Assembly: GCA_964476835.1 (NCBI GenBank) | Contig: CAYZCE010000017.1 | Span: 1-43,190, forward strand | DNA from: PALSA-926 sp964476835 | GTDB lineage: Bacteria > Pseudomonadota > Alphaproteobacteria > Micavibrionales > UBA2020 | Direction of reading: 5' to 3' | DNA: 43,190 nucleotides | Part shown: piece by piece, positions 8,032-15,277 of the stretch | Layout: the number at the start of each line of letters is the position of its first letter | Position numbering within the stretch: the first letter of the stretch is position 1 | The notes under the pieces: model-generated | The model's database searches: none | Told to the model about the DNA's origin: nothing | Seen by the model: only the letters and a program-made list of their open reading frames with translations | Position numbers and translations under genes: made by a program

Positions 8032-9369
8032 ATGACCGTCAATGTTCGCTTCGCGCCTAGCCCCACCGGTATCCTGCACGTCGGGAGCGCCCGCACGGCC
8101 CTGATCGTCTGGTTGTTCGCGCGCAAGAACAAGGGCAACTTCATGCTGCGCATCGACGACACCGACCTCGAGCGCTCGAAGGAAGAGAACGTCGACGACA
8201 TCATGTCCGGCATGAAGTGGCTGGGCCTTGATTGGGACCGTTTCGCCCGCCAGCGCGACCGCGACGAGGCTTATAACGTCTCGCTGCAAAAGCTGAAGGA
8301 CAGCGGCCGCCTCTACCCCTGCTACGAGAGCGAAGAAGAACTCGCGCTCAAGCGCAAGACGCAGCTGACGCAGGGCCTGCCGCCCGTCTACGACCGCGCG
8401 GCGCTGTCGCTCACCGACGCGCAGAAAAAGGAATTCGAAGCCAAAGGCATCAAGCCCCACTGGCGCTTCAAGCTGGAACACAAGCCGATCGTCTGGCAGG
8501 ACATGGTGCGCGGCGAAGTGAAGTTCGACGGCGCGCTGATGTCCGACCCCGTGCTGGTGCGCGCCGACGGCCGCCCGCTCTACCACATCTGCTCGGTCAT
8601 CGACGACATCGACTTCGGCATCACGCACATCGTACGCGGCGAAGACCACGTCTCCAACTCTGCCTCGCACGTGCAGATGTTCGAGGCGCTCGGCGCCAAG
8701 CCGCCGCAGCTCGCCCACGTCACGCTGCTCGGCGACATGGCAGGAGGCAAGCTCTCCAAGCGCAAAGGCTCGCTCGGCATCAAGTCGCTGGCCGAGGAAG
8801 TCGGCGTCGAGCGCATGGCGCTGATCAGCCTGATCTCGCGCATCGGCACCTCCGATCCCATCGAGCCGATCCTGTCGATCGACGACGTGATCGGTAACTT
8901 CGACTTCGCCAAGTTCTCGCGCAACCTGCCGAAGTTCGACGAAGAAGAACTCTATCGCCTTAACGCGAAAATCCTGCACAAGACCGAATTCAAGGACGTG
9001 AAAGACCGCCTGGGCGCGATGGGCATGGGCGACATCGACGAAGCCTTCTGGCACGCCGTGCGCCCCAACCTCGAGCTGCTGCCCGACGTGAAGGACTGGT
9101 GGCAGGTCGCCAAGGGCCCGGTCACGCCGGTCATCGAGGACGCAGGCTTCGCGCAAGCCGCCGCCGAGCTTCTTCCCTCCGACCCGTGGGACAGCACGAC
9201 GTGGGAAAAATGGGCCGGCGCCGTCAAGGAAAAGACCGGCCGCAAGGGCAAAGAACTCTTCATGCCGCTGCGCCAGGCCATCACCGGCCAGCAACACGGC
9301 CCCGACCTCAAGGAACTTCTCCCCCTTATCGGCCGCCAGCGCGTGCTGGAACGGCTGAAGGCGGCGTAA
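8032..9369 (+). CDS. gltX: Glutamate--tRNA ligase
   Basis: A 445-residue class I aminoacyl-tRNA synthetase charging tRNA-Glu (or tRNA-Gln in organisms lacking GlnRS). The ATP-binding HIGH motif appears as GILHVGS at 13-19, and KMSKS appears as KLSKRKGS starting at K240. FAPSPTG at the N-terminus is characteristic. The start MTVNVRFAPSPTG at 8032 matches the family; the frame extends upstream to 7978 without family similarity. AAGG lies 11 bases before the ATG. trmJ follows 7 bp after the stop. Alphaproteobacteria often carry two GltX paralogues; which one this is cannot be told here. Confidence 0.96.
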   Translation: MTVNVRFAPSPTGILHVGSARTALIVWLFARKNKGNFMLRIDDTDLERSKEENVDDIMSGMKWLGLDWDRFARQRDRDEAYNVSLQKLKDSGRLYPCYESEEELALKRKTQLTQGLPPVYDRAALSLTDAQKKEFEAKGIKPHWRFKLEHKPIVWQDMVRGEVKFDGALMSDPVLVRADGRPLYHICSVIDDIDFGITHIVRGEDHVSNSASHVQMFEALGAKPPQLAHVTLLGDMAGGKLSKRKGSLGIKSLAEEVGVERMALISLISRIGTSDPIEPILSIDDVIGNFDFAKFSRNLPKFDEEELYRLNAKILHKTEFKDVKDRLGAMGMGDIDEAFWHAVRPNLELLPDVKDWWQVAKGPVTPVIEDAGFAQAAAELLPSDPWDSTTWEKWAGAVKEKTGRKGKELFMPLRQAITGQQHGPDLKELLPLIGRQRVLERLKAA

Positions 9370-9376
9370 GCGCCCC

Positions 9377-10165
9377 ATGGCCGGCACCGATACCTCGCAG
9401 CAACTCGTGAAAGAACTGCCCCTCGCGCCGGCGATCATCCTCGTCGAGCCGCAGTTGGGCGAGAACATCGGCATGTGCGCGCGCGCGATGCTCAACTGCG
9501 CCGTCACCGAGCTCCGCATCGTCAAGCCGCGCGACGGCTGGCCGAACGAGCGCGCAATCGCCAGTTCCTCCGGCGCGACCGAGGTGATCGACAACGCGAA
9601 GATTTTCGACAGCGTCGAGGCCGCCATCGCCGACCTTGAATTCGTGCTCGCCACCACCGCCCGCCCGCGCGGCATGGTGAAGGATATTTTCTCGACCGAC
9701 ACGGCCGCCGCCGCCATCCGCCAGCGCAACGCGGGCGGCACGCAAAAATGCGGCATCCTTTTCGGCCGCGAACGCACGGGGCTGGAGAACGACGACATCG
9801 CGCAGGCCAACGCGATCCTCAACATCCCGCTCAATCCCGGCTTCTCGTCGCTGAATCTCGCGCAGGCCGTGCTGCTGGTGTGCTTCTCGTGGCTGTCGGC
9901 GGACAACCCGTTCACCGTCATCCCCGTCTCCCCCGATTTCAGCGACAGCGCGCCGGCGAAGAAGGAAGAGATCGACTTTCTCATGAAGCAGCTCGACGAA
10001 GAGCTGACCACGCGCGGATTCTTCCGCAGCATCGACCAGAAGCCCACCACGTGGCGCAACATCAAGAATTTCTTCTACCGCGCCGCGCCGACGCAGCAGG
10101 ACGTCCGCACGCTGCACGGCATCATCTCCAGCCTCACCGGCAAACGCGGCAGGAAACCGGAATAA
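9377..10165 (+). CDS. trmJ: tRNA (cytidine/uridine-2'-O-)-methyltransferase TrmJ-like
   Basis: A 262-residue SPOUT (SpoU/TrmH superfamily) RNA methyltransferase, most like TrmJ, which methylates the ribose at position 32 of tRNA using SAM. Knot motifs are visible: motif 1 VEPQLGENIGMCARAMLNC, motif 2 GILFGRERTGLEN and motif 3 NIPLNPGFSSLNLAQAV. The C-terminal extension (EEIDFLMKQLDEEL) is typical of TrmJ. It lies 7 bp after gltX, so both probably form an operon with a shared translation theme. Copy B of the palindromic repeat starts just after its stop. Confidence 0.9.
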   Translation: MAGTDTSQQLVKELPLAPAIILVEPQLGENIGMCARAMLNCAVTELRIVKPRDGWPNERAIASSSGATEVIDNAKIFDSVEAAIADLEFVLATTARPRGMVKDIFSTDTAAAAIRQRNAGGTQKCGILFGRERTGLENDDIAQANAILNIPLNPGFSSLNLAQAVLLVCFSWLSADNPFTVIPVSPDFSDSAPAKKEEIDFLMKQLDEELTTRGFFRSIDQKPTTWRNIKNFFYRAAPTQQDVRTLHGIISSLTGKRGRKPE

Positions 10166-10167
10166 CG

Positions 10168-10292
10168 CCCTCTCCCGCGCGCGGGAGAGGGTTGGGGTGA
10201 GGATTCCCCGCACTCAACACCGGGACAATCCCTCACCCTTCCCATGCTGACGCATGGGCCCCTTCCCTCTCCCGCTGTCGCGGTAGAGGGAG
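10168..10292. repeat. Palindromic intergenic repeat, copy B
   Basis: A 125-bp imperfect palindrome between convergent trmJ and rpsD. It begins with CCCTCTCCCGC/GCGGGAGAGGG, then GGGGTGAGGATT and CGGGACAATCCCTCACCC, a CCATGC/GCATGG hairpin, and ends with CCCTCTCCCGCTGTCGCGG-TAGAGGG. The order and most bases match copy A (2069-2178), but copy B has an extra leading hairpin. The two copies are about 8 kb apart and both sit directly behind stop codons in convergent gaps. Confidence 0.8.
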
Positions 10293-10296
10293 AATA

Positions 10297-10328
10297 AAAA
10301 AAGCCGCCCCTTTCGGAGCGGCTTTTTT
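10297..10328. terminator. Bidirectional intrinsic terminator (rpsD/trmJ)
   Basis: AAAAAAGCCGC (10297-10307) pairs with GCGGCTTTTTT (10318-10328) around a 10-base loop. A T-run follows the stem on both strands, so it can end rpsD transcripts leftward and trmJ transcripts rightward. It lies 18 bp beyond the rpsD stop. Confidence 0.85.
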
Positions 10329-10346
10329 GTTTCAGTCGGAACTCTA

Positions 10347-10961
10347 TTAACGGGAATAGAATTCGATGATGAGGTGGGGTTCCATCTGGACCGGGTACGG
10401 AACTTCTTCCAGCTTCGGCGCGCGGATGAACTTGCCCTTGCCGGCAGCGTGGTCGACTTCCAGGTAGCCCGGAACTTCGCGGCCCGCTTCGGTGGAGCCT
10501 TGGATGTAGAGAGGCAGCTGGCGCGACTTTTCCTTCACTTCGAGGACGTCGCCGTCCTTCAGGGAGTAGGAAGGAATGGTGACGCGCTTGCCGTTGACGA
10601 GGATGTGGCCGTGGTTGACGAACTGGCGTGCCGCGAAAATGGTCGGCACGAGCTTCATGCGGTAGACGGTCGCGTCCAGACGGCGCTCCAGCAGCTCGAT
10701 CAGGTTGTGCGAGCTGTCGCCGCGGCGGCGGACTGCTTCTTCGTAATAGCGGTAGAACTTGCTTTCGCCGATGTTCGCGTAGTAGCCGCGCAGCTTTTGC
10801 TTCGCCATCAGCTGGGTGCCGAAGTCGGTCGGCTTCTTGCGGTTCTGGCCGTGCTGGCCCGGGCCGTATTCGCGCTTGATGAAAGGCGACTTCGCGCGGC
10901 CCCAGAGGTTCGCGCCAATGCGGCGGTCAATTTTGTGTTTTGCTTGCGTACGTTTAGCCAT
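10347..10961 (-). CDS. rpsD: 30S ribosomal protein S4
   Basis: A 204-residue S4 protein, which binds 16S rRNA early in assembly of the small subunit. The N-terminus MAKRTQAKHKIDRRIG is of the alphaproteobacterial type, and LERRLDATVYRM, FAARQFVNHGHILVNGKRV and SYSLKDGDV mark the S4 RNA-binding domain in the middle of the protein. Length is normal. It stands alone rather than in a ribosomal operon. A strong promoter lies upstream (11061-11088), giving a leader of about 90 bases, and an intrinsic terminator follows. Confidence 0.98.
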   Translation of the reverse strand: MAKRTQAKHKIDRRIGANLWGRAKSPFIKREYGPGQHGQNRKKPTDFGTQLMAKQKLRGYYANIGESKFYRYYEEAVRRRGDSSHNLIELLERRLDATVYRMKLVPTIFAARQFVNHGHILVNGKRVTIPSYSLKDGDVLEVKEKSRQLPLYIQGSTEAGREVPGYLEVDHAAGKGKFIRAPKLEEVPYPVQMEPHLIIEFYSR

Positions 10962-11060
10962 TGTATTGCTTTCTTCTTCAAATTGTCCCGATAGTTCAGA
11001 CCCTCATGGGAATGACGGGGATAGGCACCTAAGCCGTCCCTCTTTCTCGGGAATGCAGGA

Positions 11061-11088
11061 AATATAAGGGTTTTTCGCTGGTTGTCAA
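11061..11088 (-). promoter_or_regulatory. Sigma-70-type promoter of rpsD
   Basis: On the minus strand, -35 TTGACA (11083-11088) is separated by 16 bases from -10 TATATT (11061-11066), close to consensus. Transcription would start near 11054, leaving a leader of about 92 bases before the rpsD ATG at 10961. A long leader is compatible with autoregulation by S4, but I see no specific structure to prove it. Confidence 0.7.
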
Positions 11089-11109
11089 CCGGATTTTCAG
11101 AACTTGCGC

Positions 11110-11370
11110 CTATTTTTTCCCAATAAAATCAATGATCTTTGAAAAATCGACGACAGCTGAGCAGCAGCCGCGGTGCGGATTGGGCTGGCCGGGGTTGTGT
11201 TTCGTCCAGAAATACTCGTGCACGCTGAAGAAGAAAATCTGCACCGCCGGCTCGAGCATCGAGATGGCGAGGGCGATGTGCAGGCTGCCGCTGACGAACC
11301 ACGAAATGCAGAACGTCACCAACAGGTGCATGACGCCGTAGCTCATGGTTTTTGCAAGGATGCGGCGCAT
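11110..11370 (-). CDS. Small inner-membrane protein (DUF2061-like), 86 aa
   Basis: A two-helix membrane protein: MRRILAKTMSYGVMHLLVTFCISWFVSG and ALAISMLEPAVQIFFFSVHEYFW. The pattern (AKT-SY near the start, LVTF-I-W, -EP-VQ-, HE-FW) resembles the DUF2061 family of small bacterial membrane proteins of unknown function. The start at 11370 is preferred, with AAAGG upstream; the frame stays open through the tRNA-Pro gene, but those residues are a translation of the tRNA and not protein. It may be transcribed by readthrough from the tRNA promoter, 29 bp behind the tRNA 3' end. Confidence 0.75.
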   Translation of the reverse strand: MRRILAKTMSYGVMHLLVTFCISWFVSGSLHIALAISMLEPAVQIFFFSVHEYFWTKHNPGQPNPHRGCCSAVVDFSKIIDFIGKK

Positions 11371-11398
11371 CAGAAACCTTTGTGGTTCACGGGAAAAA

Positions 11399-11475
11399 TG
11401 GTCGGACTGGGGGGATTCGAACCCCCGGCCTCTTGCTCCCGAAGCAAGCGCGCTACCAGGCTGCGCTACAGTCCG
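11399..11475 (-). tRNA. tRNA-Pro (anticodon CGG)
   Basis: The minus strand folds as a complete tRNA of 77 bases. The acceptor stem CGGACTG pairs with CAGTCCG, followed by discriminator A and an encoded CCA (11399-11401). The anticodon stem CTTGC/GCAAG encloses the loop TTCGGGA, giving anticodon CGG. The D-arm reads GCGCAGCCTGGTAGCGC, and the T-arm CCGGGGGTTCGAATCCCCC carries the universal GTTCGAATC. It closely resembles bacterial tRNA-Pro genes. Confidence 0.97.
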
Positions 11476-11487
11476 ACGGAGGCTCTT

Positions 11488-11514
11488 TCTATACCCCTTT
11501 AGGGTATCTGTCAA
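11488..11514 (-). promoter_or_regulatory. Promoter of tRNA-Pro
   Basis: On the minus strand, TTGACA (11509-11514) and TATAGA (11488-11493) are 15 bases apart, slightly short, and lie about 12 bases before the tRNA 5' end. The -35 abuts the stop codon of the upstream polyprenyl synthase gene (11515-11517). Confidence 0.5.
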
Positions 11515-12528
11515 TTAATACTCGCGCTCGACCGCGAAGACGATCAGGTCCTTGAGGCACTGGTTCAACGGGCCGTCGGGCAGGGTTTTCAGGGCGTCGA
11601 TGCCGCGCTGGGCGTAAGCATAGGCGTCCTTGATGGCAGCCTCCAGCATGCCGTGGCGCTGGAGCAGGCCGAGGGCACGGGCGAAGTCGCCCTTTTCCTG
11701 CTTCACGTCGCGCAGAGTACGCGCCCAGAATTCGAGTTCGGACGCGTCAGCCTTCGCAACGGCCTTGATGACGGGCAAGGTCATCTTGCCTTCCTTGAAA
11801 TCGTCGCCGAGCGACTTGCCGAGCGTCGCGCCGTCAGCGGCGTAGTCGAGCACATCGTCGGAAATCTGGAACGCGATGCCGAGGCACATGCCGTATTCGC
11901 GCATCGCGGCGGCTTCCGATGCGGGACGTCCCGCGACGATCGCGCCGACTTCGCAGGCGGCGGCGAACAGCTCAGCCGTCTTCGCGCGAATGACTTGATA
12001 GTAAAGGCCTTCGCCGGTCGCGAGGTCGTTGGCGATGGAAAGCTGCAGCACCTCGCCTTCCGCGATCACGGCGGAGGCCGTCGAGAGGATGCGCAGCACG
12101 TCGAGCGAGCCATCCTCGACCATCAGCTGGAACGAGCGGCTAAACAGGAAATCGCCCACCAGCACCGCCGCCTCGTTGCCGAAGATGGCATTGGCGCTGG
12201 AACGCCCGCGGCGCTGATCGCTTTCATCGACGACGTCGTCGTGCAGCAGCGTGGCGGTATGGATGAACTCGACGCAAGCCGCGAGCTTATGCTGGCGCGT
12301 ACCCTGATACCCGCAGAGCGCGGCGGAAGCCAGCGTCAGCAAGGGACGGATGCGCTTGCCGCCCGCGGCGATCAAGTGCCCGGCCAGTTGCGGGATCAAC
12401 GGCACGCCCGATTGCATGCGGTCGATGATCAGCGCGTTGACGGCGGCCATGTCCGGCTTGAGCAGCTCGGCCATCTGGTCGAGCGGGTTGACGGGCGCGG
12501 AAGCGCGGGATGCGGCGGCGGGTTTCAT
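11515..12528 (-). CDS. Polyprenyl diphosphate synthase (ubiquinone side chain)
   Basis: A 337-residue trans-isoprenyl diphosphate synthase that elongates farnesyl diphosphate with isopentenyl diphosphate, most likely making the octaprenyl or decaprenyl tail of ubiquinone. The two aspartate-rich motifs are LLHDDVVDES (DDVVD at 97-101) and ISDDVLDY (224-228); GGKRIRPLL at 56-64 binds substrate. The ATG at 12528 overlaps the TGA of the upstream pyrophosphatase gene by four bases (ATGA), implying translational coupling. The pairing makes sense because the reaction releases pyrophosphate, which the pyrophosphatase removes. Chain length cannot be read from sequence alone. Confidence 0.93.
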   Translation of the reverse strand: MKPAAASRASAPVNPLDQMAELLKPDMAAVNALIIDRMQSGVPLIPQLAGHLIAAGGKRIRPLLTLASAALCGYQGTRQHKLAACVEFIHTATLLHDDVVDESDQRRGRSSANAIFGNEAAVLVGDFLFSRSFQLMVEDGSLDVLRILSTASAVIAEGEVLQLSIANDLATGEGLYYQVIRAKTAELFAAACEVGAIVAGRPASEAAAMREYGMCLGIAFQISDDVLDYAADGATLGKSLGDDFKEGKMTLPVIKAVAKADASELEFWARTLRDVKQEKGDFARALGLLQRHGMLEAAIKDAYAYAQRGIDALKTLPDGPLNQCLKDLIVFAVEREY

Positions 12529-13091
12529 AGATTGGGCTTGGGCGGCGTGTTGTTTTTTGCGGGCGGATTGGCGCGGGCGATGCTTTCGTTGATGTACTTG
12601 TGCGCGCTGGCCAGGTCTTCCCAGCCGGAGACGATGGAATACTTGCCCTTGCCGCCTTCTTTGTCCTTGTAGTGCTTGAAGAAGCCTTCGATCTCCGCCA
12701 CCGCGCGCACCGGCAGGTCGGCGAGGCATTGGATATGGTCGTATTCCGAGGACACGTCGGACGACGGCACGGCGATGATCTTGACGTCCTTGCCCTTCTC
12801 GTCTTCCATGATCAGCACGGCGACCGGGCGCACCGCGATGACGGTGCCGGTCTGCAGCGGGTCGCAGAGCACGAGGATGTCAAGCGGGTCGCCGTCGTCG
12901 GAGATCGTCTGCGGAATGCAGCCGTAGTTGACCGGGTATGTCAGTTCCGACTTGCGCAGGCGGTCGACCATCATCACGCCGGCCTTGGTGTTGAATTCGT
13001 ATTTGACGCGGCCTTGGTCCTTGGCGATCTCGATCAAGGCATAGACGTCGGTCGGAACATTGCGGCCCGTCGGCAGCTTCGCGTAATCCAT
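12525..13091 (-). CDS. ppa: Inorganic pyrophosphatase
   Basis: A 188-residue family I soluble pyrophosphatase, hydrolysing PPi to phosphate and driving biosynthetic reactions. The signature DDGDPLDILV (65-74) carries metal-binding aspartates, and YEFNTKAG and YPVNYGCIPQT are also diagnostic. The start at 13091 (MDYAKLPTG) is chosen over the ATG at 13118 because AGAAGGGA lies just upstream and it matches the family's usual N-terminus. It overlaps the polyprenyl synthase gene by four bases. The C-terminal tail (NPPAKNNTPPKPNL) is proline-rich. Confidence 0.96.
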   Translation of the reverse strand: MDYAKLPTGRNVPTDVYALIEIAKDQGRVKYEFNTKAGVMMVDRLRKSELTYPVNYGCIPQTISDDGDPLDILVLCDPLQTGTVIAVRPVAVLIMEDEKGKDVKIIAVPSSDVSSEYDHIQCLADLPVRAVAEIEGFFKHYKDKEGGKGKYSIVSGWEDLASAHKYINESIARANPPAKNNTPPKPNL

Positions 13092-13168
13092 CTGGCCATC
13101 CCTTCTTGTAAATGCCATATTTTTAAAGTACTCAAAGGGGTATGTAAATACGAATCCTGCGGTGGCAC

Positions 13169-13921
13169 ATGACCAAAAAGACCGACGGCCTCGAGATCAT
13201 CGAAACCACCCTCCTGCGCGGCAAGGTCAAGCTGCTGCAGCCGAAGGTGGGCTTCCACGCCTCCATCGACACTGTCTTCCTCGCCGCCGCCGCGCCGCTC
13301 AAGGATGGCGACCGCGTGCTGGATGCGGGCTGCGGCGTCGGTTCCGCCGGCTTATGCGCTTTATCAAGAAATCCGAATATCAATTTGATTGGTATCGATA
13401 TTCAGCAGGATTTGGTCGACATCGCCCTGCAAAACGCCGTGCTCAACCGCTTTTCCGCCGTTGCGCAGTTCTTCCAGGGCGATTTGTGCAATGAAAAATT
13501 CATTCCAGACAATGGCTTTAATGTCGTTCTTACTAATCCACCTTATCTGGAGGCCGGGTCGCATACCCCTTCGCCGGAGAAGATCAAGGCCGCCTCGCAC
13601 GGCGAGAGCGCGACGCTGGACGACTGGGTCAAATACGCCCACCGCAAGCTCAAGCAAGGCGGGCACCTGACCATGATCCACCGCGCCGACCGCCTTGACG
13701 ACGTCGTCGTGGCTCTGGAAAAGAAGCGCTGGTTCGGCAGCCTTGTCGTGCACCCGCTCTGGTCGCATGCGGGCGAAGACGCCAAGCGCGTCATCGTCAC
13801 CGCGCGGAAAGAGCGCTACGCGCCGATCGTCCTGCAACCCGGCACAATCATCCATAACGACGACGGCACCTATACCGCTGCCGCCGCCCGCATCCTGAAC
13901 GGAGACGGCCATGACGCGTAA
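13169..13921 (+). CDS. tRNA1(Val) A37 N6-methyltransferase-like protein
   Basis: A 250-residue class I SAM methyltransferase of the TrmN6/YfiC type, which methylates N6 of adenine 37 in tRNA-Val. SAM motif I is DAGCGVGSAG (52-61) and the amino-methyltransferase motif NPPY is at 123-126. The N-terminus (LLRGKVKLLQPKVGFHASIDTVFLAAA) is typical of this group in alphaproteobacteria, where it often lies divergent from a polyprenyl synthase gene as here. Its last 11 bases overlap the start of mgtE. The stretch from about 13350 to 13550 is much richer in AT than the rest of the gene. Confidence 0.85.
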   Translation: MTKKTDGLEIIETTLLRGKVKLLQPKVGFHASIDTVFLAAAAPLKDGDRVLDAGCGVGSAGLCALSRNPNINLIGIDIQQDLVDIALQNAVLNRFSAVAQFFQGDLCNEKFIPDNGFNVVLTNPPYLEAGSHTPSPEKIKAASHGESATLDDWVKYAHRKLKQGGHLTMIHRADRLDDVVVALEKKRWFGSLVVHPLWSHAGEDAKRVIVTARKERYAPIVLQPGTIIHNDDGTYTAAAARILNGDGHDA

Positions 13922-15248
13922 GAAACCTGTCTTCCTGACCGATCAGGAAATCGAACAGCTGCTCGCCGACTGGCCTTCGATGCACGTCGATGAACAGCAG
14001 GCCGCGTTCCAGAAGCTGGAGCGCCACAGCGCCGAGGAGCTCTTCCTGCGCGTGCACGGCGCTGACCAGGCCGCCCTGTTCTGCTGCCTGCCCGAGGCCG
14101 ACCGCCGCGCGTGGATCCGTATCCTGCCGCCCGACGACGCCGCCGACATGATCCAGGAATTGCCCGAGGAATACCGCGCAGCCACGCTCGCGCAATTGGA
14201 TACGCAGACGCTGACCGACGTGCTCGGCCTGCTCGCCTACAAGGAAGACGTGGCCGGCGGCTTGATGAATCCGCGCTACGCCCGCCTGCGCGCCGGCATG
14301 ACGGTCGACGAGGCGCTGCGCTATCTACGCGAACAGACGCGCGCGCAGGTCGAGACGATCTATTACGCCTATGTGCTCGACCGCGACCAACTGCTGCTCG
14401 GCGCGGTGTCCTTGCGTGAGCTGTTCAACGCGCCCGGCACCCGGCTTGTGGACGACGTCATGACCCCGCGCAGCGAAGTCGCCTTCGTGCGCGAGCACCA
14501 GCCGCAGGAAGAGATCGCCCGCATCTTCGCGAGCAAGGAGCACCGCGCCCTGCCCGTGCTCGACGCTGCGGGCCACATGAAAGGTATCGTCACCATCGAC
14601 GACGTCGTCCATGTCGTGCAGGAAGAGGCGACGGAAGACATCCAGAAAATGGGCGGTATGGAAGCCCTCGACGAGCCGTATTTCAAGATTTCCCTGCGCG
14701 ACATGATCAAGAAGCGCGCAGGCTGGCTGCTCGCCCTTTTCATCGGCGAGATGTTCACCGCGACCGCGATGGGCGTCTATGAACACGAGATCGAGAAGGC
14801 TGTGGTGCTTGCGCTCTTCGTGCCGCTCATCATGTCGTCGGGCGGCAACTCAGGATCACAAGCAACGACGCTGATCATCCGCGCGATGGCGCTCGGCGAA
14901 GTGCGCCTGCGCGACTGGTGGCGCGTGTTCTGCCGCGAAAGCGCGGCGGGGCTGGCGCTCGGCGCCATCCTCGGCCTTGTCGGCACCGCCCGCATCTTCT
15001 TCTGGCCCGCGCGCGAGACGCTGTATGGCGAGCACTATCCGCTGCTGGCGATGGCGGTCGGGTGCAGCCTGATCGGCATCGTGACGTGGGGATCCTTGAT
15101 GGGTTCCATGCTGCCCATGCTGCTGCGCCGCGCGGGTTTCGACCCCGCCGCCGCCTCCGCGCCCTTCGTGGCGACGCTGGTCGACGTGACCGGCCTCGTG
15201 ATTTATTTCACGATTGCGAGTGCGGTATTACGAGGAACCCTTCTCTGA
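13911..15248 (+). CDS. mgtE: Magnesium transporter MgtE
   Basis: A 445-residue inner-membrane Mg2+ channel of the MgtE family. The cytosolic N domain of helical repeats spans about residues 1-130 (LPEADRRAWIRILPPDDAADMIQELPEE in segments), then two CBS domains (about 140-255; VDDVMTPR, LPVLDAAGHMKGIVTIDD), a connecting helix and five membrane helices from about 280 (LALFIGEMFT, PLIMSSGGNSGSQATTLIIR). GGNSGSQ is a family signature of the pore region. Cytosolic Mg2+ bound by the N and CBS domains is known to close the channel. The start overlaps the previous gene by 11 bp, so the two are probably co-transcribed. Confidence 0.95.
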   Translation: MTRKKPVFLTDQEIEQLLADWPSMHVDEQQAAFQKLERHSAEELFLRVHGADQAALFCCLPEADRRAWIRILPPDDAADMIQELPEEYRAATLAQLDTQTLTDVLGLLAYKEDVAGGLMNPRYARLRAGMTVDEALRYLREQTRAQVETIYYAYVLDRDQLLLGAVSLRELFNAPGTRLVDDVMTPRSEVAFVREHQPQEEIARIFASKEHRALPVLDAAGHMKGIVTIDDVVHVVQEEATEDIQKMGGMEALDEPYFKISLRDMIKKRAGWLLALFIGEMFTATAMGVYEHEIEKAVVLALFVPLIMSSGGNSGSQATTLIIRAMALGEVRLRDWWRVFCRESAAGLALGAILGLVGTARIFFWPARETLYGEHYPLLAMAVGCSLIGIVTWGSLMGSMLPMLLRRAGFDPAAASAPFVATLVDVTGLVIYFTIASAVLRGTLL

Positions 15249-15273
15249 CTCCCTCTCCCGGAGGGAGAGGGAG
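15249..15273. terminator. Bidirectional hairpin between mgtE and rlmI
   Basis: CTCCCTCTCCC (15249-15259) pairs perfectly with GGGAGAGGGAG (15263-15273) around GGA. It is followed by AATTTTA on the plus strand. It occupies almost the whole 29-bp gap between two convergent genes and shares the CCCTCTCCC/GGGAGAGGG arms with the palindromic repeats at 2069 and 10168, so it may be a remnant of that family serving as a terminator. Confidence 0.65.
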
Positions 15274-15277
15274 AATT

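Noticed and set aside
7936..10065. 709-codon minus-strand open frame opposite gltX and trmJ
   Set aside because: Spans two well-supported genes in antisense; no protein-like features.
2069..10292. Repeat copies A and B as a CRISPR array or composite transposon ends
   Set aside because: Only two full copies about 8 kb apart, no spacers, no transposase, and the genes between are ordinary housekeeping genes.
11371..11514. N-terminal extension of the 86-residue membrane protein through the tRNA
   Set aside because: The peptide VAQPGSALASGARGRGF is a translation of tRNA-Pro, a common false-positive pattern.
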